Shown here: in pieces, positions 1-6,124 of the stretch
How positions within the stretch are numbered: position 1 is the first letter of the stretch
Layout: every line of letters starts with the position of its first letter
Translations under genes and position numbers: made by a program
The notes under the pieces: model-generated
What the model saw: the letters and a program-made list of their open reading frames with translations, nothing else
Databases searched by the model: none
What the model was told of the DNA's origin: nothing
Assembly (NCBI GenBank): GCA_900552775.1
Contig: USAP01000102.1
Coordinates: 1 to 6,172, forward strand
DNA: 6,172 bases
Direction: 5' to 3'
DNA from: an uncultured Eubacteriales bacterium
GTDB lineage: Bacteria > Bacillota > Clostridia > UMGS1883 > UMGS1540

Positions 1-74
1 GGCTCGCACTCTGCGCCGTTGATGATGAGGGTATCGACCTTGCCAAGGCCGCCGCGGATCTTGAACGCGGTCGG
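1..74 (-). pseudogene. rnfC: RnfC fragment (partial, abruptly cut)
   Basis: Read on the minus strand from base 74 to base 1, the frame gives 24 residues beginning PTAFKIRGGLGKVD and ending TLIINGAECE. This matches the conserved segment of RnfC that runs from the end of the GxGGAxFPTxxK motif into the INGAECEP motif, part of the FMN/NADH-binding region of the Rnf complex (ferredoxin:NAD oxidoreductase, ion pumping at the membrane). PduS and related flavoproteins share the motif, so a paralogue is possible. The family normally has well over 100 residues before this point; here the codon before Pro is a TAA stop (75-77) and nothing RnfC-like lies upstream. GC is about 64% against roughly 45% elsewhere. 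The other end runs off the window, so I cannot tell whether the rest of the gene exists. The fragment is either a remnant left by a rearrangement or one side of a misjoined contig. Confidence 0.7.
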
Positions 75-122
75 TTATTTTATAAAAATCAAGCCGCAAA
101 AAACGGCAGAACGGAGAAAAAA
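75..122 (+). promoter_or_regulatory. Leader and RBS of first gene
   Basis: This AT-rich stretch lies between the RnfC fragment and the first complete gene. GGAG at 113-116, six bases before the ATG at 123, is a good Shine-Dalgarno site and fixes that start. There is a TATAAA-like string at 80-85 but no -35 element at a usable distance, so the true promoter is probably missing or lies outside the window. Confidence 0.6.
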
Positions 123-1466
123 ATGATTAAAGCAGGATTTTCAAGATTATGTATTGATCCGCCTTTGTGCACACCTCTGTCGGGTTACTACGAGGCCCGT
201 TACAACCGCGGCGTTTTAGACTCGCTTTATGTGAGCGCAGCCGCGTTTTCTGACGGCGAAAATCAAGCCGTAATAATTACACTTGATCTTTGCATGCTGA
301 CAACGGCTCAGAGTGATTCCTACAGAGAAGCTGCCGCAAAGACATGCGGAATTCCCAAAGAAAGCGTGTTTCTGACATGCACGCATACGCACACAGGCCC
401 TATGATAGGCAAAGACTTCGCGTCGGAGCTGCACGGATCCGAAACCTATAAGGCTTACCTCGGCACCCGAATATGCGACGCCGCTCTTTATGCATTTGCC
501 GACCTTCGCGGCGCATCTTTTCAAAGTGCCTCCTCGAGTGTTGAAAACATTTCTTTTATAAGACGTTTTCGCATGAATGACGGAAGCGTTCAGACAAATC
601 CCGGGATTGATAACGAGAATATCGCTTCACCTTTAGGCGCTCCCGACAATACCTTAAACCTTTTAAAGATTTTAAGAAGCGACGCGGAGGATATTTACAT
701 AGTAAACTTCGGCACGCATCCCGACACCATCGGAGGAGAAATGGTAAGCGCGGATTATCCCGGCTTTGTTCGCTCGACGGTTGAAGGCGCTCTTGAAAAT
801 GTAAAATGCATTTTCCTTACCGCTCCGCAGGGAGACGTAAACCACATCAACCCCTTCCCCAAAGACTCTGACAGGCAGGGCCTTTGCTATGATAGCTTTG
901 ACGGTGTTCCGAGAGGCTATGAGCACGCAAAGCACATGGGCAGAGCAATCGGCGGAGAGGTTTTGAAAATTTGCGGCAAAGCCCTGCCGCTTGAATGCAA
1001 CACTTTGAATTTCGCCGAGAAAAGGGTATCGGTTTTTGTAAACAAGGAAAACGACCGTATTAAAGACGCAGAAAAAATACTTCATCTTCATGAGCTTGGA
1101 AGAGATTCGGAGCTTCCGTTCAAAAAAATGGAGCTGACAACCGAGGTTGCCCGTGCAAAACGTATTTTGGACCTTGAAAAGGCGCCCGACACCGTGGATG
1201 TCAGCATTGCCTGCATAACGATGGGCGACGTTGCTTTTTCCGGCTTCCCCGGAGAGCCGTTTGTTGAAATCGGAAGGATAATAAGAAAATCTTCGCCTTA
1301 TAAAGCAAACATTATATGCTGTCTCACAAACGGCGGAGACTACTACTTTCCAACAGCGTCGGCATATGATGAAGGCGGATACGAAGCCGCAACATCCCAT
1401 CTTAAGCGCGGAACTGCCGAAAAGCTTGCCGAGGAATCGGTAAAGCTTATTACAGAATTAAATTAA
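123..1466 (+). CDS. Neutral ceramidase-like (NCase superfamily) short cytoplasmic protein
   Basis: This 447-residue protein has the neutral/alkaline non-lysosomal ceramidase N-terminal fold. The N-terminus (AGFSRLCIDPPLCTPLSGYY) is the family's opening strand. Then come the zinc-type motif THTHTGP (87-93, His88/His90), FGTHPD with His199 (second zinc-ligand position), DYPG (211-214), QGDVN (236-240), FPGEPF with Glu378 (zinc-ligand Glu), and GGDYYFPT plus GGYE (404-421), the tyrosine-bearing C-terminal motif. True ceramidases are about 650-750 residues, secreted, and carry a C-terminal Ig-like domain; this one ends after the catalytic domain and has no signal peptide, so it should act in the cytoplasm. 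The nucleophile Ser of the family's GDVSPN motif is Asn240 here (GDVN), so ceramide hydrolysis is doubtful. A metal-dependent hydrolase on some small amide or sugar derivative is an inference. It is first of four packed genes; the ATG is supported by GGAG six bases upstream and by the family N-terminus. Confidence 0.88.
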   Translation: MIKAGFSRLCIDPPLCTPLSGYYEARYNRGVLDSLYVSAAAFSDGENQAVIITLDLCMLTTAQSDSYREAAAKTCGIPKESVFLTCTHTHTGPMIGKDFASELHGSETYKAYLGTRICDAALYAFADLRGASFQSASSSVENISFIRRFRMNDGSVQTNPGIDNENIASPLGAPDNTLNLLKILRSDAEDIYIVNFGTHPDTIGGEMVSADYPGFVRSTVEGALENVKCIFLTAPQGDVNHINPFPKDSDRQGLCYDSFDGVPRGYEHAKHMGRAIGGEVLKICGKALPLECNTLNFAEKRVSVFVNKENDRIKDAEKILHLHELGRDSELPFKKMELTTEVARAKRILDLEKAPDTVDVSIACITMGDVAFSGFPGEPFVEIGRIIRKSSPYKANIICCLTNGGDYYFPTASAYDEGGYEAATSHLKRGTAEKLAEESVKLITELN

Positions 1467-1479
1467 AGGAGAACAACCC

Positions 1480-2268
1480 ATGAACAAAGGTATTTCGATG
1501 TTTGATTTAAGAGGGAAAACTGCCGTTCTTTCGGGCGGGGCAGGTCTTTACGGCAGACAGATTGCCTCGGCTCTGGCGGAATGCGGCGCAAAGCTGTATA
1601 TTGCTTCGCGAAACCTCGAAAAGAATCAAAAGCTGGCAGATGAATTAAATTCTCTCGGCTGCGACGTACACGCAAAAGAGCTTGACCTTTCTTCCGAAAA
1701 AAGCATAATCGCCCTCGCGGAAAGCGTTTTTGAAGAATGCGGCAAAGCAGACATTCTTATTAATAATGCCGTCATGCGTACAATGCAGGGTTATGACGAC
1801 ACCGCCGAAGCCTTTGACATGAGCATGAAGATAAACGCAACCGGGCTTTTCCTTATTTCACGGGCGTTCGGCAACAGAATGGCAGAAAAAGGCGGCGGAA
1901 ACATTATAAATATAGGCTCGTACATGGGATTGCTCGGCCCCGACTATTCTCTTTACGACGGCACCGACATGAATACGCGCGGCTGTCCGCCGGATTATTT
2001 CTTTCATAAGGGCGGCATAACAAATTACACGCGTTTTCTCGCATCGCACTACGGAAAAAGCGGAGTAAGGTGCAACTGCCTTGAGCTCGGCGGACTTTAT
2101 TCGGGTCAGGATGAAATCTTTGTCAAAAAATACAGCGAAAAAACTATGCTCGGGAGGATGGCAAACGAAACCGACATTAAAGGCAGCGTTGTATTTTTGG
2201 CAAGCGACGCATCCGCTTATATTACAGGCTCAATTATCTGTGTTGACGGCGGATACTCCGCAAAATAA
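1480..2268 (+). CDS. SDR-family oxidoreductase, PtmA-like
   Basis: This 262-residue short-chain dehydrogenase has a Rossmann fold: glycine motif SGGAGLYG (18-25), SRN after the second strand (43-45, suggesting NADP(H)), DxD-like LDL (68-70), NNA (95-97), catalytic Asn119, Ser147 (GSYMG) and YFFHK (Tyr173, Lys177). The C-terminal FLASDASAYITGSIICVDGGY is typical of classical SDRs. Two traits stand out: the glycine motif has GxxGxxG spacing, and about 13 extra residues (with an YDGTDMN segment) separate Ser147 from Tyr173. I recall this insert from SDRs in legionaminic-acid/surface-glycan loci such as Campylobacter PtmA, so the substrate may be a sugar or keto acid; this is inference. The start is chosen at 1480 because AGGAG (1467-1471) sits eight bases before it; Met7 is an alternative without such a site. 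The gap to the preceding gene is 13 bases, so they are probably cotranscribed. Confidence 0.92.
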   Translation: MNKGISMFDLRGKTAVLSGGAGLYGRQIASALAECGAKLYIASRNLEKNQKLADELNSLGCDVHAKELDLSSEKSIIALAESVFEECGKADILINNAVMRTMQGYDDTAEAFDMSMKINATGLFLISRAFGNRMAEKGGGNIINIGSYMGLLGPDYSLYDGTDMNTRGCPPDYFFHKGGITNYTRFLASHYGKSGVRCNCLELGGLYSGQDEIFVKKYSEKTMLGRMANETDIKGSVVFLASDASAYITGSIICVDGGYSAK

Positions 2269-2270
2269 AA

Positions 2271-2275
2271 AGGAG
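2271..2275 (+). promoter_or_regulatory. RBS that sets a TTG start
   Basis: AGGAG lies two bases after the SDR stop and nine bases before the TTG at 2285. No ATG or GTG occurs in the right frame between this site and the conserved N-terminal strand of the next protein, so the site decides the start. Confidence 0.75.
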
Positions 2276-2284
2276 ATAAGAGTT

Positions 2285-3196
2285 TTGGAATACACAGTAA
2301 AAAACGATACGAAAATTTCAAAAATCACTTTGGGCACAGCTCAGCTCGGGCAAAGCTACGGCATAAACAATACATCCGGAATCCCTGACGGGAAAGAAGC
2401 CGAAAACATTTTAAACACGGCGCTTTCTCTCGGGATAAACACTTTTGACACATCAAACGACTACGGTGACAGCGAAAAAATAATCGGTGAATTTTTCGGA
2501 CGCCGTAAAGAATCGCCCGTAATTGTAACAAAAACGGGCGCCGAAGGAAGCAAAGCGGCTCTTTACGATATGCTTGCCGAAAACGCGGAGAAGTCGCTTA
2601 AGAACCTGAACATTTCCTCGCTTCCGTGTCTTATGCTTCATCATGAGAAATTCGTTACTGAATACGGTCGGGCGCTTATTGACGCCATGAACAAGCTTAA
2701 ATCAAACGGTATTATCAGAAAAACAGGCATATCCTTTTCCGACAAAGCCGATATGAAGAAGATTTTGTCGGACGGCTCATTTGACTTTGTTCAGTTGCCG
2801 ATGAATATTTTCGATTGCGAGGAAATATTAAACGGAACTCTCTCAAAGCTTAACAAAAGCGGCATGACGGTTTTTATCAGAAGCGTATATCTTCAAGGTC
2901 TTTTCTTCAAAGACCCGGATACGCTTCCGAAAAAGCTGAGATCCGCAAAAGAACACCTTTTAAAGCTTCGCGCACTGTCGGAGAGATACGGCGTATCCGT
3001 ACAGGCCATGGCATCCGGTTTTATTTACTTCTCTGAGGGGGTGGACAGCGTGCTTGTCGGCTGCGAAAAAGCCTCGCAGCTTGAAGAAAGCGCGAAGCTG
3101 CCTTTACCGCTTCCGAAAAAGCTGACGGAAGAAATATTTGATATATCACAGAAAATCCCATCGGTTGTAAAACATCCCTGGGAATGGAATAATTAA
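2285..3196 (+). CDS. Aldo/keto reductase (TTG start)
   Basis: This 303-residue aldo/keto reductase is a TIM-barrel, NADPH-dependent carbonyl reductase or alcohol dehydrogenase. The opening strand KITLGTAQLGQSYGI (14-28) is the usual first motif. The catalytic tetrad is visible as Asp55 (FDTSNDYG), Tyr60, Lys83 (VTKTG) and His119 (LMLHH). GISF (148-151), QLPMN (170-174) and SVLVGC (255-260) are the later barrel strands and cofactor loop. An in-frame ATG at 2081 would add 68 residues lying inside the SDR gene in another frame, and those residues have no family character, so I place the start at TTG 2285. The close relatives I recall (TLGTAQLGxxYGI type) often sit in polysaccharide or nonulosonate clusters, which fits the PtmA-like SDR just upstream, but the substrate cannot be read from the sequence. 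The gap to the SDR is 16 bases. Confidence 0.9.
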   Translation: MEYTVKNDTKISKITLGTAQLGQSYGINNTSGIPDGKEAENILNTALSLGINTFDTSNDYGDSEKIIGEFFGRRKESPVIVTKTGAEGSKAALYDMLAENAEKSLKNLNISSLPCLMLHHEKFVTEYGRALIDAMNKLKSNGIIRKTGISFSDKADMKKILSDGSFDFVQLPMNIFDCEEILNGTLSKLNKSGMTVFIRSVYLQGLFFKDPDTLPKKLRSAKEHLLKLRALSERYGVSVQAMASGFIYFSEGVDSVLVGCEKASQLEESAKLPLPLPKKLTEEIFDISQKIPSVVKHPWEWNN

Positions 3197-3210
3197 ACGG
3201 AGGTTAGAAA

Positions 3211-4191
3211 ATGATATCATGCACTGAATTTATACCGCTTTACAGCGAATTTTTCAAGTATCTTGACAAGGACGGCGGACATAATGCCGTTATGGAGTAC
3301 TGGAATTACCTTTCCGACAAAAACATCGGAGACAAAACAAACCCGAATTCCTTGGGCTACAAATGCGAGAAATTCGGCGGCTTTGACGGCGCGCGCGCTT
3401 ATTGGGGGCATACGCTTACAGAAGAAGCCTGCGACCTTTTTGAAATATGCGACAATAAAAACAGATTTGTTTACGAGCATATGAGACACTGCCCATCAAG
3501 AGGAATGCTAAACGATTTAAAACATATTGAGCCCTACTATGACTACTGCGAGCACTGCAAAGTAATATATTCCCGTGTTTTGGAAAAGTACGGTGTTGTA
3601 TATGAAAGAGATCATTCAAAAATCAATTCGGCGCAATGCTCATCAATTCTTTATGAAAAAGGTAACAAACCCGATATTGATTTTTTCAATATGACAGATG
3701 ATGAAATAAAAAAATCTGTCGGAACAGAAAATATAACCGTCACCGATCTTAAGACGGAAGACAACAAATACCTGCACCGCGACTTTCATCTGCTTTCGGA
3801 TTTTGCGCTTAAATATTGCGGTGACAAATTCGGTCATGACGCCGTTATACGCTTTTTAACGGACTACACAAAGCACTACTATTCACCTCAAATCGAAAAA
3901 TTCAGAGCCGAAGGTCTTGCTGCAATCGAAAAATGGATAAAACACATCTATGAAATCGAAGAAGCGCCCGACGTTCTGCAAACAGAACTTATGAAGGACA
4001 GACTTATTGTAAAAATCAAAAAATGTCCCGTTATAGCGTACATGCGCTCACTTAACCAGGAGCCGAGCGAATACTATATCGAAGAAACAAAAACGCTGTA
4101 CGGCGTTATTGCCGAAGAAAGCGGATTTAAATTTGCTCTGAAATACTATGATACGGACGGAAAAACAGAATTTGAATTCCGTGAAAAATAA
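3211..4191 (+). CDS. Tandem-domain Cys/His-rich protein, ATC hydrolase-like (tentative)
   Basis: I do not recognise a named gene for this 326-residue soluble protein without signal peptide or membrane segment. It consists of two related halves, about residues 12-149 and 195-326, joined by an acidic, polar linker. Matching landmarks are GHNAV (23-27) with GHDAV (208-212), EKF (53-55) with EKF (229-231), Trp65 with Trp242, CP (94-95) with CP (272-273), and EPYYDYCEHCK (107-117) with EPSEYYIEETK (284-294). The first half keeps His90/His93/Cys94, Cys113/His115/Cys116 and Cys143, which could bind a metal or supply a catalytic Cys; the second half keeps only the CP. The order of CP, a D-Y-C segment and a late Cys before a hydrophobic strand recalls the L-2-amino-thiazoline-4-carboxylic acid hydrolase family, but this is pattern memory only. 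GGAGG (3199-3203) lies seven bases before the ATG; the gap to the reductase is 14 bases, so it is the last gene of the operon. Confidence 0.8.
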   Translation: MISCTEFIPLYSEFFKYLDKDGGHNAVMEYWNYLSDKNIGDKTNPNSLGYKCEKFGGFDGARAYWGHTLTEEACDLFEICDNKNRFVYEHMRHCPSRGMLNDLKHIEPYYDYCEHCKVIYSRVLEKYGVVYERDHSKINSAQCSSILYEKGNKPDIDFFNMTDDEIKKSVGTENITVTDLKTEDNKYLHRDFHLLSDFALKYCGDKFGHDAVIRFLTDYTKHYYSPQIEKFRAEGLAAIEKWIKHIYEIEEAPDVLQTELMKDRLIVKIKKCPVIAYMRSLNQEPSEYYIEETKTLYGVIAEESGFKFALKYYDTDGKTEFEFREK

Positions 4192-4201
4192 TGCATTGTT
4201 T

Positions 4202-4258
4202 AAAAGGGATGTTAATCTTTGGTTCGGTTTGCCGGTTCCAAAGATTAACATCCCTTTT
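4202..4258. terminator. Bidirectional intrinsic terminator, 21-bp stem
   Basis: Bases 4202-4222 and 4238-4258 are perfect inverted repeats (arm begins AAAAGGGATG, ends CTTTGG), with a 15-base loop that can add a short CGG/CCG inner stem. On the plus strand the stem is followed by a broken T-run (TTTTCTTTTTATTTT), classic for Rho-independent termination. On the minus strand the A-rich arm gives TTTT at the stem end. It sits 10 bases after the stop of the tandem-domain gene and 4 bases after the ispE stop, so it should serve both convergent operons. Confidence 0.9.
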
Positions 4259-4262
4259 CTTT

Positions 4263-5120
4263 TTATTTTCTGCCCACGGGCTGCGTCACAAAAGAGTTTA
4301 CACCGCGTTTTAAAAATCTTTTTTTTGCGTTGTATGCGCAGGATCTGTTGTTAAAAATTCCGAAGACTGCCGAGCCGCTCCCCGTCATGGCGCTGCCCAA
4401 AGCTCCGCTCTCAAGCATTATGCCCTTAAAACGGTTAAGTTCTTTATACCGCCCCTTTGCAGCTTCCTCCAAAACGTTAAACACTCTTACACTTATTCCG
4501 TTTAGATCTTTATTTTTTATACAGGAAATAATCTCGTCCGTCAACGGATGTTCTGTAACGGATAACTTGTCATAAGCTTTGTATGCCGCTTTTGTGTTTA
4601 TAGACATATCGGGTTTTGCAATAACAATAAAGCAGTCCGGAAACGGCGGCAGCTTTGTAAGGACTTCGCCAAGTCCCTCCGCAAGATATGTGCCGCCCAG
4701 CACACAAAAGGGCACATCTGCGCCGCAAAGCAGCGCGGTTTCCAATATTTCGTCATTTGACAGCGGAAAATTATACATTCCGTTAAGTGTTTTCAAGACG
4801 GTTGCCGCATCTGCGCTTCCGCCGCCGAGTCCGGCACCCATTGGAATTCTTTTATTAATGATTATATCAACACCATCCGAAATTCCGCTTTTTTCAAAGA
4901 AAAGCTCCGCCGCCTTATATACAGTATTTCGCTTGTCGGTTGCCAAAAACGGACAGTCGGAGGAAATATTTATACCCTTCTTCGCGTTTTCGACGGTAAT
5001 GTCATCAAACAGACTAACCGACTGCATAATTGTTTTTATATCGTGATATCCGTTTTCGCGTCTCCCCGTAATATCAAGCGAAACATTTATTTTCGCATAG
5101 GCGCGGAAGCTTTGCCTCAT
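4263..5120 (-). CDS. ispE: 4-diphosphocytidyl-2-C-methyl-D-erythritol kinase
   Basis: This 285-residue GHMP kinase phosphorylates the 2-hydroxyl of CDP-methylerythritol with ATP in the MEP (non-mevalonate) isoprenoid pathway, in the cytosol. AYAKINVSLDITGRRENGYH (7-26) is the IspE signature with catalytic Lys10. PMGAGLGGGSADAA (93-106) is the GHMP ATP-binding loop, GADVPF (133-138) carries catalytic Asp135, and MTGSGSAVFG (245-254) is the third GHMP motif. Length and all motifs are normal, so it should be active. The ATG overlaps the galU stop as ATGA (four bases), and GGAGGAG (5137-5131) inside the end of galU, ten bases upstream, serves as its ribosome binding site; translational coupling to galU is likely. 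In many Firmicutes ispE stands beside purR or other genes, so the pairing with galU is less usual. Confidence 0.97.
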   Translation of the reverse strand: MRQSFRAYAKINVSLDITGRRENGYHDIKTIMQSVSLFDDITVENAKKGINISSDCPFLATDKRNTVYKAAELFFEKSGISDGVDIIINKRIPMGAGLGGGSADAATVLKTLNGMYNFPLSNDEILETALLCGADVPFCVLGGTYLAEGLGEVLTKLPPFPDCFIVIAKPDMSINTKAAYKAYDKLSVTEHPLTDEIISCIKNKDLNGISVRVFNVLEEAAKGRYKELNRFKGIMLESGALGSAMTGSGSAVFGIFNNRSCAYNAKKRFLKRGVNSFVTQPVGRK

Positions 5121-6001
5121 TTCTTTTCTACTCCTCCGTTTGCAACTATTCCTTTAAGATACTGCATAAAATCGTCTTTTAAATCGTCACGTCTTAAAGC
5201 AAACTCAACCGTTGCCTTTAAAAATCCCATTTTGTTTCCCACATCATATCTGTCTCCCTCAAAGTCATAAGCATATACGGGCTGTTTATGAGAAAGAGTG
5301 CAGAGAGCGTCCGTAAGCTGGATTTCTCCGCCCGCTCCGGGTTTTGTATCACGAAGAATATTAAATATCTCCGGAGTTATTATATATCTGCCGAGCACAG
5401 CCAAATCGGATGGTGCCTCATCGGGGTCCGGTTTTTCTACCATACCGTTAACCCTGTACAGTCTGTCTTCTATCTGACCGGCATTTATAATACCGTATTT
5501 AGAAAGATCTTTTTTTGCCACACGCTGAACGCCCAACACCGTGCTTGAATATTTATCGTATACATCTATCATCTGCTTTAAACACGGAACCTTTGAGCTT
5601 ACCACATCATCGCCCAGCAAAACAGCAAAAGGTGAATTGCCTATAAAAGACTTTGCACAATATATTGCATGACCAAGTCCGAGTGCTTCTTTTTGCCTTA
5701 CGTAATGGATATTTGCCAGCGAAGAAATCTTTTCAATCATCTCAATATAATCATGCTTACCGGCGCGCTTAAGCTCGTTTTCAAGCTCATAGGATTTGTC
5801 AAAGTGGTCTTCTATTGCGCGTTTTCCCCTGCCCGTAACAATTAAAATATCTTCTATCCCCGAAGCAGCCGCCTCTTCGATTATATATTGAAGTGTCGGC
5901 GTATCAACGATAGGCAGCATTTCCTTGGGAACCGCTTTTGTTGCCGGAAGAAATCTTGTCCCGAGACCGGCAGCGGGAATAACAGCTTTTGTAATCTTCA
6001 T
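5117..6001 (-). CDS. galU: UTP-glucose-1-phosphate uridylyltransferase
   Basis: This 294-residue nucleotidyltransferase makes UDP-glucose from UTP and glucose 1-phosphate, feeding cell-wall glycans, glycolipids and galactose metabolism. AVIPAAGLGTRFLPATKAVP (6-25) is the nucleotide-binding loop, followed by Lys26 of PKEML. LLGDD (128-132) holds the metal-binding Asp, VEKP (188-191) the sugar-phosphate-binding Lys, and GEIQLTDAL (225-233) with GDRYDVGNKMGF (249-260) the C-terminal substrate motifs that distinguish GalU from other sugar nucleotidyltransferases. Length is normal for the family. The start is fixed by AAGGAGG (6015-6009), seven bases upstream. It is first in a two-gene unit with ispE, driven by the strong promoter at 6124-6095; no operator is evident. 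Confidence 0.97.
   Translation of the reverse strand: MKITKAVIPAAGLGTRFLPATKAVPKEMLPIVDTPTLQYIIEEAAASGIEDILIVTGRGKRAIEDHFDKSYELENELKRAGKHDYIEMIEKISSLANIHYVRQKEALGLGHAIYCAKSFIGNSPFAVLLGDDVVSSKVPCLKQMIDVYDKYSSTVLGVQRVAKKDLSKYGIINAGQIEDRLYRVNGMVEKPDPDEAPSDLAVLGRYIITPEIFNILRDTKPGAGGEIQLTDALCTLSHKQPVYAYDFEGDRYDVGNKMGFLKATVEFALRRDDLKDDFMQYLKGIVANGGVEKK
5131..5137 (-). promoter_or_regulatory. RBS of ispE inside galU
   Basis: GGAGGAG lies within the last codons of galU, where it encodes Gly-Gly and the start of Val, ten bases before the ispE ATG. It supports translation of ispE from the overlapping ATGA. Confidence 0.8.
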
Positions 6002-6008
6002 GAAAAGT

Positions 6009-6015
6009 CCTCCTT
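6009..6015 (-). promoter_or_regulatory. Strong RBS of galU
   Basis: AAGGAGG on the minus strand, seven bases before the ATG, is a full-length Shine-Dalgarno site. Confidence 0.85.
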
Positions 6016-6094
6016 ACAGCAGTTTTTATTAAACCTGTTATATACGCGTTTGTATCAGTTTTTTACAATGTTTTCATACCGATTTGCTGCAATT

Positions 6095-6124
6095 ATTATA
6101 CCACAGTTCTTCCTTCATTGTCAA
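6095..6124 (-). promoter_or_regulatory. Sigma-A promoter of galU-ispE
   Basis: On the minus strand a perfect TTGACA (6124-6119) and a perfect TATAAT (6100-6095) are separated by 18 bases, and the -10 is preceded by TGG (extended -10). Transcription should start near 6088, giving a leader of about 85 bases before galU. Upstream bases to 6172 are A/T-rich on both strands and could act as an UP element. The match suggests strong, largely constitutive expression. Confidence 0.92.

Noticed and set aside
80..85. TATAAA as a -10 element for the first operon
   Set aside because: The only -35-like string (TTGAAC, 61-66) is 13 bases away, too close, and lies within the RnfC fragment.
93..107. Small hairpin GCCG...CGGC before the first gene
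   Set aside because: Four base pairs with an A-rich loop and no T-run; likely chance.
3..122. Open plus-strand frame continuous with the first gene, suggesting an N-terminal extension or fusion
   Set aside because: Bases 3-74 in that frame are antisense to the RnfC fragment, the ATG at 123 has a good ribosome binding site, and the family N-terminus begins right there.
672..1400. Long minus-strand open frame opposite the ceramidase-like gene
   Set aside because: Its translation is Cys/Arg/Phe-rich with no motifs, and it is antisense to a clearly conserved protein; a shadow frame.
2081..2284. 68-residue N-terminal extension of the aldo/keto reductase from ATG 2081
   Set aside because: It overlaps the SDR in another frame, has no family similarity, and a better TTG start with an RBS exists.
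4579..5046. Plus-strand open frame opposite ispE
   Set aside because: Low-complexity Ser/Pro-rich shadow of the complete ispE gene.
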